DNA of 35,144 nucleotides from RGIG8700 sp045648505 (GCA_045648505.1 JAZROD010000057.1:1-35144); one strand, 5' to 3'; numbered from the stretch's first letter, positions 23,219 to 31,179 are shown. Numbers and translations are program-made. The notes: a model not told the origin generated them from the letters alone.

Positions 23219-23245
23219 AAGCACAAGCTAATTGCTTGTGCTTTT
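23219..23245 (+). terminator. terminator of the YloV gene
   Basis: AAGCACAAGC and GCTTGTGCTT pair around TAATT, followed by a short T-run. Confidence 0.8.
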
Positions 23246-23280
23246 AAAGATTAAGATAAAATGTTTATATATGATTTTTT

Positions 23281-23300
23281 ATCCTGACTTGACACGAGTA
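23281..23300 (+). repeat. dispersed motif, copy 2
   Basis: ATCCTGACTTGACACGAGTA differs from the copy at 25451-25470 at only a few positions. It lies between the YloV terminator and fbp. The embedded TTGACA has no suitable -10 box 16-18 bp downstream. Confidence 0.55.
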
Positions 23301-23428
23301 AGAATTATGTCGGGAGATAACGAATTTTATCAAAATAGGGGTAACTTATTGAAGAAAAGCATAAGATGATATAAGTTTTGGAAAAGGTGTGTTTTTTTTG
23401 CAACGAAAAATATAAAAAGGAGTTAGTT

Positions 23429-25297
23429 ATGAGTGTTTTAGATGAGATGAAGTATTACAAATTACTTGCTGAAAAGTGGCCCACAAAAAAAGATGTGATG
23501 TCTGAAATAATCAATCTTCAAGCAATACTAGGTTTGCCTAAGGGGACGGAACATTTTATAAGTGACATTCATGGCGAGCATGAGCATTTTATACATGTTA
23601 TGCGTACGGCGTCAGGTGTTATCAGAGCCAAAATCCGTGATGTGTACGGCGATGAACTGTCCACAGCGCAGCAGATAAAACTTGCCAACCTTATATATTA
23701 TCCCGAAAAGGTGCTTAAGAAACACTTGGGGGAGAAAGCCTGGTTGGAGGAAAATCTTCTAAGACTTGTAGAAATATGCAGAGTAGCAGGTAGCAAATAT
23801 ACCCGTTCAAAAGTGAGAAAAGCTCTTCCGGAAAAGTATGCATACATAATCGATGAACTTCTTAACTGTGATTCAAAAAATATCAATAAAGGAAAATATT
23901 ATAATAAAATTATTGAAACAATAATTAATCTTGGTTGTGCTGACGACTTTATTGGGGAAATATCATCTGTCATCCGTAAACTTTCCATAGACCATCTGCA
24001 TATAGTGGGAGATATTTTTGACAGAGGCCCCAGACCGGACATTGTTTTAGATACACTTCTTGATATTGATAATATTGACATTCAGTGGGGGAATCACGAT
24101 GTTGTATGGATGGGTGCAATGATGGGTTCGCCAGTATGCATCAGCGTAGCAATTGCAAACAGTCTGAAATATGAAAACATCGACTTTTTAGAAGAGGGTT
24201 ACGGTATCAGCCTGCGCACTCTTGAACATTTTGCAAATAAAAACTATACTGCTAAAAATAGTATTGAAAAAATGTACAAGGCAATCTCGGTGATAAGATT
24301 TAAGCTTGAGGACAACTTGATGCAGTCCAGAACTGATTTTTTGATGACAGAAAAAACAAGACTTGATAAAATAAATTTCAAAGAGAATACCTGGCAGGGA
24401 TATAAACTTAATACAGATGAATTCCCAACTGTAGATGAAAAGGCTCCATTTGAGCTTACACCTGATGAAAAAGAGGTTATGGATGCACTCGCACATAGCT
24501 TTAGAAACAATGAAAAAATTAAGAAACATCTTAATTTTATGTTTTCCAAGGGAAGCATTTATCTGTGCTATAACGGAAATCTTCTGTATCACGGATGTAT
24601 TCCAATAGATAAAAATGGTGATTTCTCGGTATTTGTTCACGATAATAAAAAGTATTGTGGAAAAGCATATATCGATTTATGTGAGAAAAAACTACGCAAA
24701 GCATATAAAGAGAAAGGTGGCAATGCATCAGATTTTGCGTGGTATTTGTGGTGTTCGCCATTTTCACCACTTTTTGGAAAGAAAAGAATGGCTACTTTTG
24801 AGAGGTTGTATATAGACGATAAAAAAGCTCACAAGGAGGAAAAACAGCCGTATTTTAATTTGTGGAACAATGAAGAAATATGTAATAAAATAATGACGGA
24901 ATTTGACATAAACCACGAAAACGGGCATATAATAAACGGGCATATTCCTGTTAAATTTAAAGATGGAGAAAGTCCAATAAAAGCAAACGGCAAGCTTATC
25001 CTTATTGACGGAGGAATGTCAACTACATATCGTAAGCAGACAGGAATTGCGGGATATACCCTCATTTATAATTCTTATGGGCTTGCTATTACATCACATT
25101 CACCATTTGAAAGTATAGATTCAATTGTTGAACAAAACTGTGAAATGGTGTCACAAAAAAATGTGGTTGAAAAGGTAAACAAACGACTGCTCGTGCGGGA
25201 CACCGACAAAGGGAAAAGTCTTTTGAATACTATAGATGATTTAAAAAAACTCATATTTCTTTATAATTCAGGAATTATATCAGAGAAAACATATTAA
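23429..25297 (+). CDS. fbp: fructose-1,6-bisphosphatase, class III
   Basis: 622 residues from the ATG at 23429 after AAAAGGAG. A TTG start at 23378 would extend the frame but has no ribosome binding site. Metallophosphatase motifs appear in order: FISDIHGEHEHF, VGDIFDRGPRPD, WGNHDVVWMG and, near the C terminus, NGHIPVK with LIDGGMSTTYRKQTGIAGYTL. This is the Bacillus-type class III enzyme for gluconeogenesis, usually activated by phosphoenolpyruvate. Codon choice differs from its neighbours, with more TTG, CTG, CTA and CGx codons. The gene is bounded by two copies of a short dispersed motif and interrupts the common yloV-recG order, so it may have arrived separately. I see no strong promoter upstream. 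Confidence 0.95.
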   Translation: MSVLDEMKYYKLLAEKWPTKKDVMSEIINLQAILGLPKGTEHFISDIHGEHEHFIHVMRTASGVIRAKIRDVYGDELSTAQQIKLANLIYYPEKVLKKHLGEKAWLEENLLRLVEICRVAGSKYTRSKVRKALPEKYAYIIDELLNCDSKNINKGKYYNKIIETIINLGCADDFIGEISSVIRKLSIDHLHIVGDIFDRGPRPDIVLDTLLDIDNIDIQWGNHDVVWMGAMMGSPVCISVAIANSLKYENIDFLEEGYGISLRTLEHFANKNYTAKNSIEKMYKAISVIRFKLEDNLMQSRTDFLMTEKTRLDKINFKENTWQGYKLNTDEFPTVDEKAPFELTPDEKEVMDALAHSFRNNEKIKKHLNFMFSKGSIYLCYNGNLLYHGCIPIDKNGDFSVFVHDNKKYCGKAYIDLCEKKLRKAYKEKGGNASDFAWYLWCSPFSPLFGKKRMATFERLYIDDKKAHKEEKQPYFNLWNNEEICNKIMTEFDINHENGHIINGHIPVKFKDGESPIKANGKLILIDGGMSTTYRKQTGIAGYTLIYNSYGLAITSHSPFESIDSIVEQNCEMVSQKNVVEKVNKRLLVRDTDKGKSLLNTIDDLKKLIFLYNSGIISEKTY

Positions 25298-25350
25298 AGA
25301 ATGAATAAACATTAGTTTGCCGATTTTGATATTTACATATACTATCGGGT

Positions 25351-25373
25351 GCGAGAAAATCCAGTATTCTCGC
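25351..25373 (+). terminator. possible weak terminator after fbp
   Basis: GCGAGAA and TTCTCGC form a 7-bp stem with a 9-nt loop, but there is no T-run. The rest of 25298-25450 shows nothing else I can support. Confidence 0.35.
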
Positions 25374-25450
25374 GGGTTCTAAATAAAAGTGTTTAAGGAA
25401 AATCAGTGAAAATAAAGGTATAAAATAGTAGGTCCTATTATTCACTGTTC

Positions 25451-25470
25451 GCCTGACTTGATACGAGTAT
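25451..25470 (+). repeat. dispersed motif, copy 3
   Basis: GCCTGACTTGATACGAGTAT, the clearest copy. It lies 36 bp before the toxin-antitoxin promoter. Confidence 0.55.
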
Positions 25471-25506
25471 ATAAAGAGTGTCGTAAAAAGTCGAAAAATA
25501 AATAGG

Positions 25507-25551
25507 TTGACAATATCCTACAATTTGTATACAATATAAATTGTAGGATAT
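25507..25551 (+). promoter_or_regulatory. toxin-antitoxin promoter with overlapping operator
   Basis: A perfect TTGACA (25507-25512) and TACAAT (25530-25535) are 17 bp apart. A perfect 14-bp inverted repeat, ATATCCTACAATTT (25513-25526) and AAATTGTAGGATAT (25538-25551), spans the spacer and -10 box. This is where a Phd/YefM antitoxin would bind to repress its own operon. Confidence 0.85.
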
Positions 25552-25580
25552 ATTTATTGTATAAATGATAGGAGGTAGCT

Positions 25581-25823
25581 ATGAATATAAATACTGAAAC
25601 AATTACAACAATGACAGAAGCAAATCAGAATTTTTCAAAGGTAGCAAAAGTGGCTGAAAACAATGGTCAGGCAGTTATATTTAAAAATAACAAGCCAAAA
25701 TTTTTGCTGATAGATGTTGAGTCAAATTCTTATTTTGATATTACAGATGATGAAAAGATTGATGTTGCAGCAAAAAGAATTATGAATAGGTTTAAACCTG
25801 CTTTTGAGGAGTTGGCGAAATGA
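25581..25823 (+). CDS. Phd/YefM-family antitoxin
   Basis: 80 residues. The N-terminal part (TEANQNFSKVAKVAENNGQAVIFKNNKP) is the Phd/YefM DNA-binding fold that dimerises and binds the operator palindrome. The C-terminal tail (about residues 55-80) would wrap around the toxin. The ATG follows GGAGGT. The last four bases overlap the toxin start (ATGA), typical of coupled antitoxin-toxin translation. It should repress its own promoter, more strongly when complexed with Doc. Confidence 0.9.
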   Translation: MNINTETITTMTEANQNFSKVAKVAENNGQAVIFKNNKPKFLLIDVESNSYFDITDDEKIDVAAKRIMNRFKPAFEELAK

Positions 25824-26197
25824 TTAAGTTGAGCAAAGAAAAGGTTTTACTTTTACATCAGTTAATAGCAGAAGAAACGGGTGGCAGTGTAGGCGTAAGA
25901 GATGTTGGACTTTTAGAAAGTGCTCTTAATAACGCGTATGCTACATTTGGTGGAGAAGAACTTTATAAAACAAAGGAAGAAAAAGCAGCAAATCTTGGTT
26001 TTTCTTTAATATCCAATCATGCTTTTGTGGATGACAACAAGAGAATAGGTGTGTATGTTATGCTGACATTTTTGGAAGCAGAGGGTATAAAAATGAATTG
26101 CACTAATGCAGATGTTGTAGATTTTGGTTTATCTGTTGCATCGGGCGATATGAAATATGATGATATTTTAAATTGGATAAATAAATTCAAAAAATAA
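25820..26197 (+). CDS. Doc/Fic-family toxin (death-on-curing)
   Basis: 125 residues. The Fic-type active-site motif HAFVDDNKRIG lies near residues 67-77, preceded by the Doc core VRDVGLLESALNN, TFGGEELY and EKAANLGFSLISNH. Doc of phage P1 phosphorylates elongation factor EF-Tu and stops translation, and the same activity is inferred here. The motif has Asp-Asp where many relatives have Asp-Gly, which does not look disabling. It overlaps the antitoxin start-to-stop by 4 bp. The operon is flanked by copies of the dispersed motif and lies in a region with signs of insertion. Confidence 0.93.
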   Translation: MIKLSKEKVLLLHQLIAEETGGSVGVRDVGLLESALNNAYATFGGEELYKTKEEKAANLGFSLISNHAFVDDNKRIGVYVMLTFLEAEGIKMNCTNADVVDFGLSVASGDMKYDDILNWINKFKK

Positions 26198-26208
26198 GTT
26201 TTTGGTAC

Positions 26209-26226
26209 GAACTTGTTATGAACTAC
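26209..26226 (+). repeat. dispersed motif, copy 4 (diverged)
   Basis: GAACTTGTTATGAACTAC matches copy 1 at most positions. It lies 12 bp after the toxin stop and just before recG, and is the weakest of the four copies. Confidence 0.35.
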
Positions 26227-26259
26227 TAATAATGTTTTTTGTTTGGAAGGAGGAAAAAT

Positions 26260-28305
26260 ATGAATATTATGAATATGCCCATTACAGAGCTAAAGGGAAT
26301 AGGTCCAAAGAAGGCAGAGCAGTTTTATAAAAAAGAATTTAATTGTGTTTATGATATTCTGAGCTATCTTCCTTCAAGGTATGAAGACAGAGCATCCAGT
26401 CTTCTTATAGAAAATCTTACAGTAGGGGAAAGTGTGTGCATAAAAGCAAAGATTACATCTTCTGTAAAAGTGATAAAAATAAGAAAAAACTTAACTATCA
26501 CAAGATGCACAGCCGCAGATGAAAGCGGAGAGATTGTGCTTTGCTGGTATAATCAGAAATACATAGATAAAGCCCTTAAATACGATGAAACCTATACATT
26601 TTATGGCAAAGTAAGTAAAGGTAAATCAGGAATTGAAATGGTTAATCCTGTTGTGGAATCAATGGAAAAAGAGGGTAAATACACAGGAAAAATAATACCT
26701 GTATATCACGGAATTTATCCCATTTCACAGAAAACCTTTATTTCTGTTCAGGAATCAGCTTTTGAAAAATGTAAAAATGCTCTTGTTTCTTTTATACCAA
26801 AAAGCCTTGAGCAAAAATATAATCTGATGAATGTGGTTGATGCAACCCAAAATATTCATTTTCCTGAAAACGAAGAAATGCTTGTAAAGGCAAGAGAAAG
26901 ATTTGCTTTTGAAAAATTCTTTTTGTTTCAGACTGCTATGAGAATGCTCCGAAACAAAGAGAAGGAAAATGGCTTGATATTTAAAGATATCACAACAGAA
27001 GAATTTGAGAATAAACTACCATTTGAGCTTACAGATGCACAGAAAAAAGTGGTAGATGCGGTTAAGAAGGATTTACAGTCAGGAAAAGCATCAAAAAGAC
27101 TTGTGCAGGGGGATGTAGGTTCAGGAAAAACAGTTGTTGCGGTAATTATGGCATACCTTGCGGTTAAAAACGGATATCAGGCAACAATTATGGCTCCTAC
27201 AGAAATTCTTGCAAAACAACATCTGCTTACATTTGAAAAAATGCTTCCTGAACTTAAAATTAAGTGTCTTACATCATCGGTTACAAAGAAAAATAAAGAA
27301 ATAATCTGTGAAGAATTAAGAAATGGCGACATTGATATTTTAATCGGTACACACGCACTTATAGAGGACAATGTGGTGTTCAAAAACCTTGGCTATGTTA
27401 TTTGTGACGAGCAACACAGATTCGGTGTTAACCAAAGGGTTAAGCTTCTTGAAAAAGGTGAAAATCCACACATGGCGGTTATGACTGCAACACCTATTCC
27501 ACGAACACTTTCCCTTGTTCTTTATGGTGATTTAACACCTTCTGTAATCGACCAGTTGCCACCGGGAAGACAGAAAATAAAGACATATCTTTTAACTGAA
27601 AGCTACAGAGAAAAAACATATAATTTTGTTAAAGAGCAGATAAAGGAAGGCGGACAAGCCTATGTTGTATGTCCGCTTGTTGAAGAGAATGAAGAGCTTG
27701 ATTTAAAATCTGCAAAAGAATTTGCAGAAGAATTAAGCACAAGTCTTGAAAATGTAAAAGTTGGTCTGTTACACGGCAAAATGAAAGATGCCGAAAAAAC
27801 AAAAGTAATGGACAGCTTTAAAAATAAGGAATTTGATATTTTGGTTTCAACAACTGTTGTTGAAGTAGGGGTGGATGTTCCCAATGCAACGGTTATGATA
27901 ATTGAAAATGCGGAAAGATTCGGACTTTCTCAGCTTCATCAGCTTCGCGGACGAGTTGGCAGAGGTCAAAGACAATCATATTGTTTTATGTTTGCAAAAA
28001 CAAGTAATTTGCAGACAGTTGAAAGACTTAAAGTAATAGAAAAATCAACCGATGGTTTCTATATAAGTGAGCAGGACCTTAAAATGAGAGGTCCCGGTGA
28101 TTTCTTCGGAAGCAGACAAAGTGGACTTCCTGAAATTAAGGGGATTTTTGGTGAACCTGATATGGAAATTCTTGAAAAAACAACTGAAGCGGTGAACCTT
28201 CTTCAGCAAAAAGAGCTCACAATTGACGAAAATGAACGAAGTCTTTTAAATTTTGCAGTAAAAAAAGAATATTTCAGTGAAAAAATACATAAAATTTTAA
28301 ATTAA
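26260..28305 (+). CDS. recG: ATP-dependent DNA helicase RecG
   Basis: 681 residues from the ATG at 26260 after AAGGAGG. An apparent extension to 26239 runs through the ribosome binding site. The N-terminal wedge/OB domain begins ITELKGIGPKKAEQF. Helicase motifs follow: Walker A GDVGSGKT near residue 280, DEQHRFGV, TATPIPRT, then the second RecA-like domain with VVEVGVDVPNA and QLRGRVGRG, and the RecG tail GDFFGSRQSGLPE. It remodels stalled replication forks and branched DNA. rsmD follows but has its own promoter. Confidence 0.97.
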   Translation: MNIMNMPITELKGIGPKKAEQFYKKEFNCVYDILSYLPSRYEDRASSLLIENLTVGESVCIKAKITSSVKVIKIRKNLTITRCTAADESGEIVLCWYNQKYIDKALKYDETYTFYGKVSKGKSGIEMVNPVVESMEKEGKYTGKIIPVYHGIYPISQKTFISVQESAFEKCKNALVSFIPKSLEQKYNLMNVVDATQNIHFPENEEMLVKARERFAFEKFFLFQTAMRMLRNKEKENGLIFKDITTEEFENKLPFELTDAQKKVVDAVKKDLQSGKASKRLVQGDVGSGKTVVAVIMAYLAVKNGYQATIMAPTEILAKQHLLTFEKMLPELKIKCLTSSVTKKNKEIICEELRNGDIDILIGTHALIEDNVVFKNLGYVICDEQHRFGVNQRVKLLEKGENPHMAVMTATPIPRTLSLVLYGDLTPSVIDQLPPGRQKIKTYLLTESYREKTYNFVKEQIKEGGQAYVVCPLVEENEELDLKSAKEFAEELSTSLENVKVGLLHGKMKDAEKTKVMDSFKNKEFDILVSTTVVEVGVDVPNATVMIIENAERFGLSQLHQLRGRVGRGQRQSYCFMFAKTSNLQTVERLKVIEKSTDGFYISEQDLKMRGPGDFFGSRQSGLPEIKGIFGEPDMEILEKTTEAVNLLQQKELTIDENERSLLNFAVKKEYFSEKIHKILN

Positions 28306-28308
28306 CTA

Positions 28309-28336
28309 TTGACAAATTTTTTATATATTATAAAAT
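28309..28336 (+). promoter_or_regulatory. promoter of the rsmD-coaD operon
   Basis: TTGACA (28309-28314) and TAAAAT (28331-28336) are 16 bp apart, immediately after the recG stop. Confidence 0.65.
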
Positions 28337-28369
28337 ATATATGTATAATATTATTTTTATGGGGGTACT

Positions 28370-28903
28370 ATGCGCGTAATAGCAGGACTCGCAAAAGGAC
28401 ATCAGCTTTTTTCTCCTGAAGGTGAAGATACAAGACCAACTCTTGACAGAGTCAAGGAATCGGTTTTTTCAATTCTTTATCCTTATTTAAGGGATGCGGT
28501 TGTGCTTGATTTATTTGCAGGGACAGGCAGTCTCGGAATAGAAGCATTAAGCAGAGGGGCAAAAAGTGCAGACTTTGTGGATAACGGCAAAAAAGCATAT
28601 GATTGTATTATCAGAAACCTTAGAAAAACAAGGCTTGAAGATAAAGCATCTGTGCACCTTACCGCATTTGAAAAATACTTAAATACCTGTAGTAAAAAAT
28701 ATGATATTGTATTTTTAGATCCACCTTACAACAAAGGAATAGAGGATAAAGTTTTTGCAGAAATAGAAAAGAATCTTGATGAAAATTCTGTTATAGTTCT
28801 TGAAACTGAATATATGGCAGGAAATTTTGAAGGATTTGAAATCATAAAACAGGCAAAATACGGAAGAGTTTATATAACTTTATACAGACTTACGGAGAAA
28901 TAA
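28370..28903 (+). CDS. rsmD: 16S rRNA (guanine(966)-N2)-methyltransferase
   Basis: 177 residues. It begins MRVIAGLAKG and has DTRPTLDRVKESVFSIL, the SAM-binding VLDLFAGTGSLGIEALSRGA near residue 44 and the catalytic DPPY near residue 118. It methylates G966 of 16S rRNA during small-subunit assembly. A G-rich GGGGG precedes the ATG. coaD begins 2 bp after the stop, the usual rsmD-coaD pairing of Bacillota. Confidence 0.95.
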   Translation: MRVIAGLAKGHQLFSPEGEDTRPTLDRVKESVFSILYPYLRDAVVLDLFAGTGSLGIEALSRGAKSADFVDNGKKAYDCIIRNLRKTRLEDKASVHLTAFEKYLNTCSKKYDIVFLDPPYNKGIEDKVFAEIEKNLDENSVIVLETEYMAGNFEGFEIIKQAKYGRVYITLYRLTEK

Positions 28904-28905
28904 TT

Positions 28906-29382
28906 ATGAAAATTGCAATTTATCCCGGAAGTTTTGACCCTATCACTAACGGACATCTTGATATAATTGAGCGAAGTGCACAGATTTTTGACAAGGTTAT
29001 TGTGGCAGTTTCCATCAATAGCCAGAAAAGTCCTTTGTTCACTATTGAAGAAAGAATAGAAATTGTCAAAAGTGTAACAAGCCATATTGCTAATGTAGAA
29101 GTTAAAACTTTCACAGGACTTTTAGCAGAGTTTGCAAACAAAGAAAATGCTAAAGTTCTTATTAAAGGATTAAGAGCTGTATCTGATTTTGAATATGAAT
29201 TCCAGATGGCGCTTATGAATAAGAAAATTGAGCCAAAGCTTGAAACGTTGTTTATGATGTGTAATAAAGAATATTCATACTTAAGCTCAAGTATTGTTAA
29301 AGAGGTTGGTCGACTTGGCGGAGATCTTACGGGTCTTGTGCCGGACAACTTGATTGAGTTAATTAAAAATAAGTTAAAATAA
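28906..29382 (+). CDS. coaD: phosphopantetheine adenylyltransferase
   Basis: 158 residues. YPGSFDPITNGHLDII is the nucleotidyltransferase T/HxGH site, and KGLRAVSDFEYEFQMALMNK and YSYLSSSIVKEV are CoaD signatures. It makes dephospho-CoA from 4'-phosphopantetheine and ATP, the fourth step of coenzyme A synthesis. It is tightly packed between rsmD and the coiled-coil gene and probably on one transcript. Confidence 0.97.
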   Translation: MKIAIYPGSFDPITNGHLDIIERSAQIFDKVIVAVSINSQKSPLFTIEERIEIVKSVTSHIANVEVKTFTGLLAEFANKENAKVLIKGLRAVSDFEYEFQMALMNKKIEPKLETLFMMCNKEYSYLSSSIVKEVGRLGGDLTGLVPDNLIELIKNKLK

Positions 29383-29394
29383 GGGGGAAATACT

Positions 29395-29829
29395 GTGGAT
29401 ATTTTAGATCTCATCGGTATGGTAGAAGAAACAATTGATAATTCTTTCAAAATTCCTTTCACATCTAAAGGAATCGTTGACAAAGAAGAACTTTTAGAAA
29501 CAATTCAGGAAATCAGATTAAAGTTTCCTGATGAGCTCAAGCAGGCTAAATATTTAATCGAAGACAGACAGAGAATTATGGCTGAAGCTCAGAAAGAAGC
29601 AGATAACATTATCAAAAATGCAACTGACAAGGTTAATGTTATGGTTTCAGAACACGAAATCACAAAACTTGCTCAGGAAGAAGCTATGAAGATTATGGAA
29701 GCTGCTCAGAACGATGCAAGAAATATGAGAATGGCAACTAAAGAATATGTTGTTAAGACAATGAATGGTCTTGAAACATCTTTAACAGATGCACTTATGA
29801 AGGTAAAAGAAGACAAAAGAAATCTGTAA
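29395..29829 (+). CDS. coiled-coil protein of unknown function, often labelled ATPase
   Basis: 144 residues from GTG at 29395, which follows AAGGGGGAA. The first 45 residues (MDILDLIGMVEETIDNSFKI and following) form a conserved N-terminal module. Residues of about 55-120 are a charged, alanine-rich helix (QKEADNIIKNA and EEAMKIMEAAQNDA) resembling the stalk subunits of F/V-type ATPases or DivIVA-like coiled coils. There is no Walker motif, so an ATPase label would be misleading. Homologues occur behind coaD in many Clostridia as I recall, suggesting a conserved but unassigned role. Cytoplasmic, with no membrane segment. Confidence 0.75.
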   Translation: MDILDLIGMVEETIDNSFKIPFTSKGIVDKEELLETIQEIRLKFPDELKQAKYLIEDRQRIMAEAQKEADNIIKNATDKVNVMVSEHEITKLAQEEAMKIMEAAQNDARNMRMATKEYVVKTMNGLETSLTDALMKVKEDKRNL

Positions 29830-29923
29830 TCTAAGGGGAATGTTAAAATACTCCAGAACGCAAAAAGGCAGTAAAATAAAAAGTTTACTTGTGCGATAAC
29901 GCTAATTTTGTAATAAAACGAGG

Positions 29924-29948
29924 AAAAATCTCACAATGTGGGATTTTT
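29924..29948. terminator. terminator after the coaD operon
   Basis: AAAAATCTCAC and GTGGGATTTTT form an 11-bp stem (one T-G pair) with a 3-nt loop. The A and T tracts could work on both strands. The stretch 29830-29923 shows nothing I can name. Confidence 0.7.
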
Positions 29949-29954
29949 CTTTGA

Positions 29955-30037
29955 TTTATAGCCTTTTTGCTATAAACCAACCTCACCACTCGACGTATAA
30001 ACATACGCCTTCGGGTGACCCCTGCGGGTTCGGTTGG
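29955..30037. ncRNA. candidate structured RNA or intergenic repeat before ruvC
   Basis: Several helices nest without conflict. There is a hairpin TTTATAGC/GCTATAAA (29955-29976). A closing stem CCAACC (29977-29982) with GGTTGG (30032-30037) encloses CACTCGA (29987-29993) with TCGGGTG (30011-30017), which is extended by CGTAT/ATACG, and a short ACCC/GGGT hairpin (30018-30029). Its GC content is above the local average. I recognise no Rfam family. It could act as RNA on either strand or be a dispersed repeat. There is no ruvC promoter that I can support within it. Confidence 0.4.
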
Positions 30038-30096
30038 CTCATTCTGAAGCATTTTTCCTATTCCCGTATGTGCTGACAAGAATTAGGAGATAAAGT

Positions 30097-30591
30097 ATGA
30101 TAATACTTGGAATAGACCCCGGCTATGCAATTGTTGGGTATGGAGTAATTAAATACGAAGGCGGAAAAATGTCTGTGGTTGATTACGGTAAAATAACAAC
30201 TGAAGCAAACATACCGCTTTCAAAAAGATTAAAGCTTATTTATGACTCTTTAACCCATCTTATAGAAACTTTCAGACCTGATGTGGTGGCAGTGGAAGAG
30301 CTTTTCTTCAACTCAAATGTTAAAACTGCAATAGCGGTAGGTCATGCAAGGGGTGTTATTATTCTTGCTGCGGCAAACAAAAATTTAAAGATTGCAGAGT
30401 ACACACCGCTTCAGATTAAACAGGCGGTTGTAGGCTACGGCAGAGCCGATAAAAATCAGGTTCAGCAAATGGTTAAAATGTTTTTGAAGCTGAAAGAAGT
30501 ACCAAAGCCTGATGACACTGCAGATGCACTGGCAGTAGCAATATGTCATGCAAATTCATCGGCATTATCAAATCAGTTAGGATTGGTGTAA
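30097..30591 (+). CDS. ruvC: Holliday junction endodeoxyribonuclease RuvC
   Basis: 164 residues. It begins IILGIDPGYAIVGYGV, with catalytic acids D7, E67 (in VAVEELFF) and the DxxD near residues 138-141 (PDDTADALAVAICH). It cuts Holliday junctions symmetrically in a dimer guided by RuvAB. The ATG follows AGGAG, and ruvA starts 3 bp after the stop, giving a compact ruvCAB operon. Confidence 0.97.
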   Translation: MIILGIDPGYAIVGYGVIKYEGGKMSVVDYGKITTEANIPLSKRLKLIYDSLTHLIETFRPDVVAVEELFFNSNVKTAIAVGHARGVIILAAANKNLKIAEYTPLQIKQAVVGYGRADKNQVQQMVKMFLKLKEVPKPDDTADALAVAICHANSSALSNQLGLV

Positions 30592-30594
30592 TTT

Positions 30595-31179
30595 ATGTAT
30601 GCGTATATAAAAGGAACACTCACATATAAAAATTACCCTGTTGCTATTCTTGAAGCGGGCGGGGTTGGTTATAAAATAAATACAACTGCAAACACAATAG
30701 GAAAACTTCCTGAACTTGGTGAAACAGTTACTCTTTACACATATTTAAATGTAAAAGAGGACATAATGGAGCTTTACGGATTTTATACAAGAGAAGAGCT
30801 TTCTGTGTTTGAGCTTTTAATTTCTGTTTCGGGAGTTGGACCTAAAGTGGGGGCAACAATACTTTCATCTTTAAACCCTGAAAACTTTGTTGTTGCGGTT
30901 GCAACAGGCGATACAAAAACAATCACAAAAGCACAGGGCGTTGGTCCGAAACTTGCGGCGCGTATAATTCTGGAATTAAAGGATAAAATTAACAAAGACG
31001 GTGATTTTGCAATTCCTGAAACAGGGGCGGCACAATCTCTTGAGGTTAACGATGATGCGGTTGATGCTTTAATGGTGCTTGGATACACTCAGGCAGAAGC
31101 AAAAAAAGCCGTTACAGGACTTACAGGTACGGTGGAAGAAATTATTTCAATTGCATTAAAAAATCTAATGAAGAGGTAA
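30595..31179 (+). CDS. ruvA: Holliday junction branch migration protein RuvA
   Basis: 194 residues. The N-terminal OB domain begins MYAYIKGTL. The two helix-hairpin-helix motifs are VSGVGPKVGATILS and AQGVGPKLAARIILEL. The C-terminal RuvB-binding domain is ALMVLGYTQAEAKKAV. It binds four-way junctions as a tetramer and loads RuvB. ruvB starts 3 bp later. Confidence 0.97.
   Translation: MYAYIKGTLTYKNYPVAILEAGGVGYKINTTANTIGKLPELGETVTLYTYLNVKEDIMELYGFYTREELSVFELLISVSGVGPKVGATILSSLNPENFVVAVATGDTKTITKAQGVGPKLAARIILELKDKINKDGDFAIPETGAAQSLEVNDDAVDALMVLGYTQAEAKKAVTGLTGTVEEIISIALKNLMKR

Noticed and set aside
23281..23311. TTGACA inside the dispersed motif as a fbp promoter
   Set aside because: No -10-like box occurs 16-18 bp downstream here, nor beside the other copies of the motif.
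26205..26230. Integron attC-like site after the toxin (GTTATGA)
   Set aside because: It does not match the GTTRRRY core, there is no matching inverse core, and no integrase is in the window.
29885..30079. 64-codon minus-strand reading frame in the ruvC upstream gap
   Set aside because: It has no ribosome binding site and low-complexity basic content, and it coincides with the folded region. Stem pairing explains the sequence better than coding.
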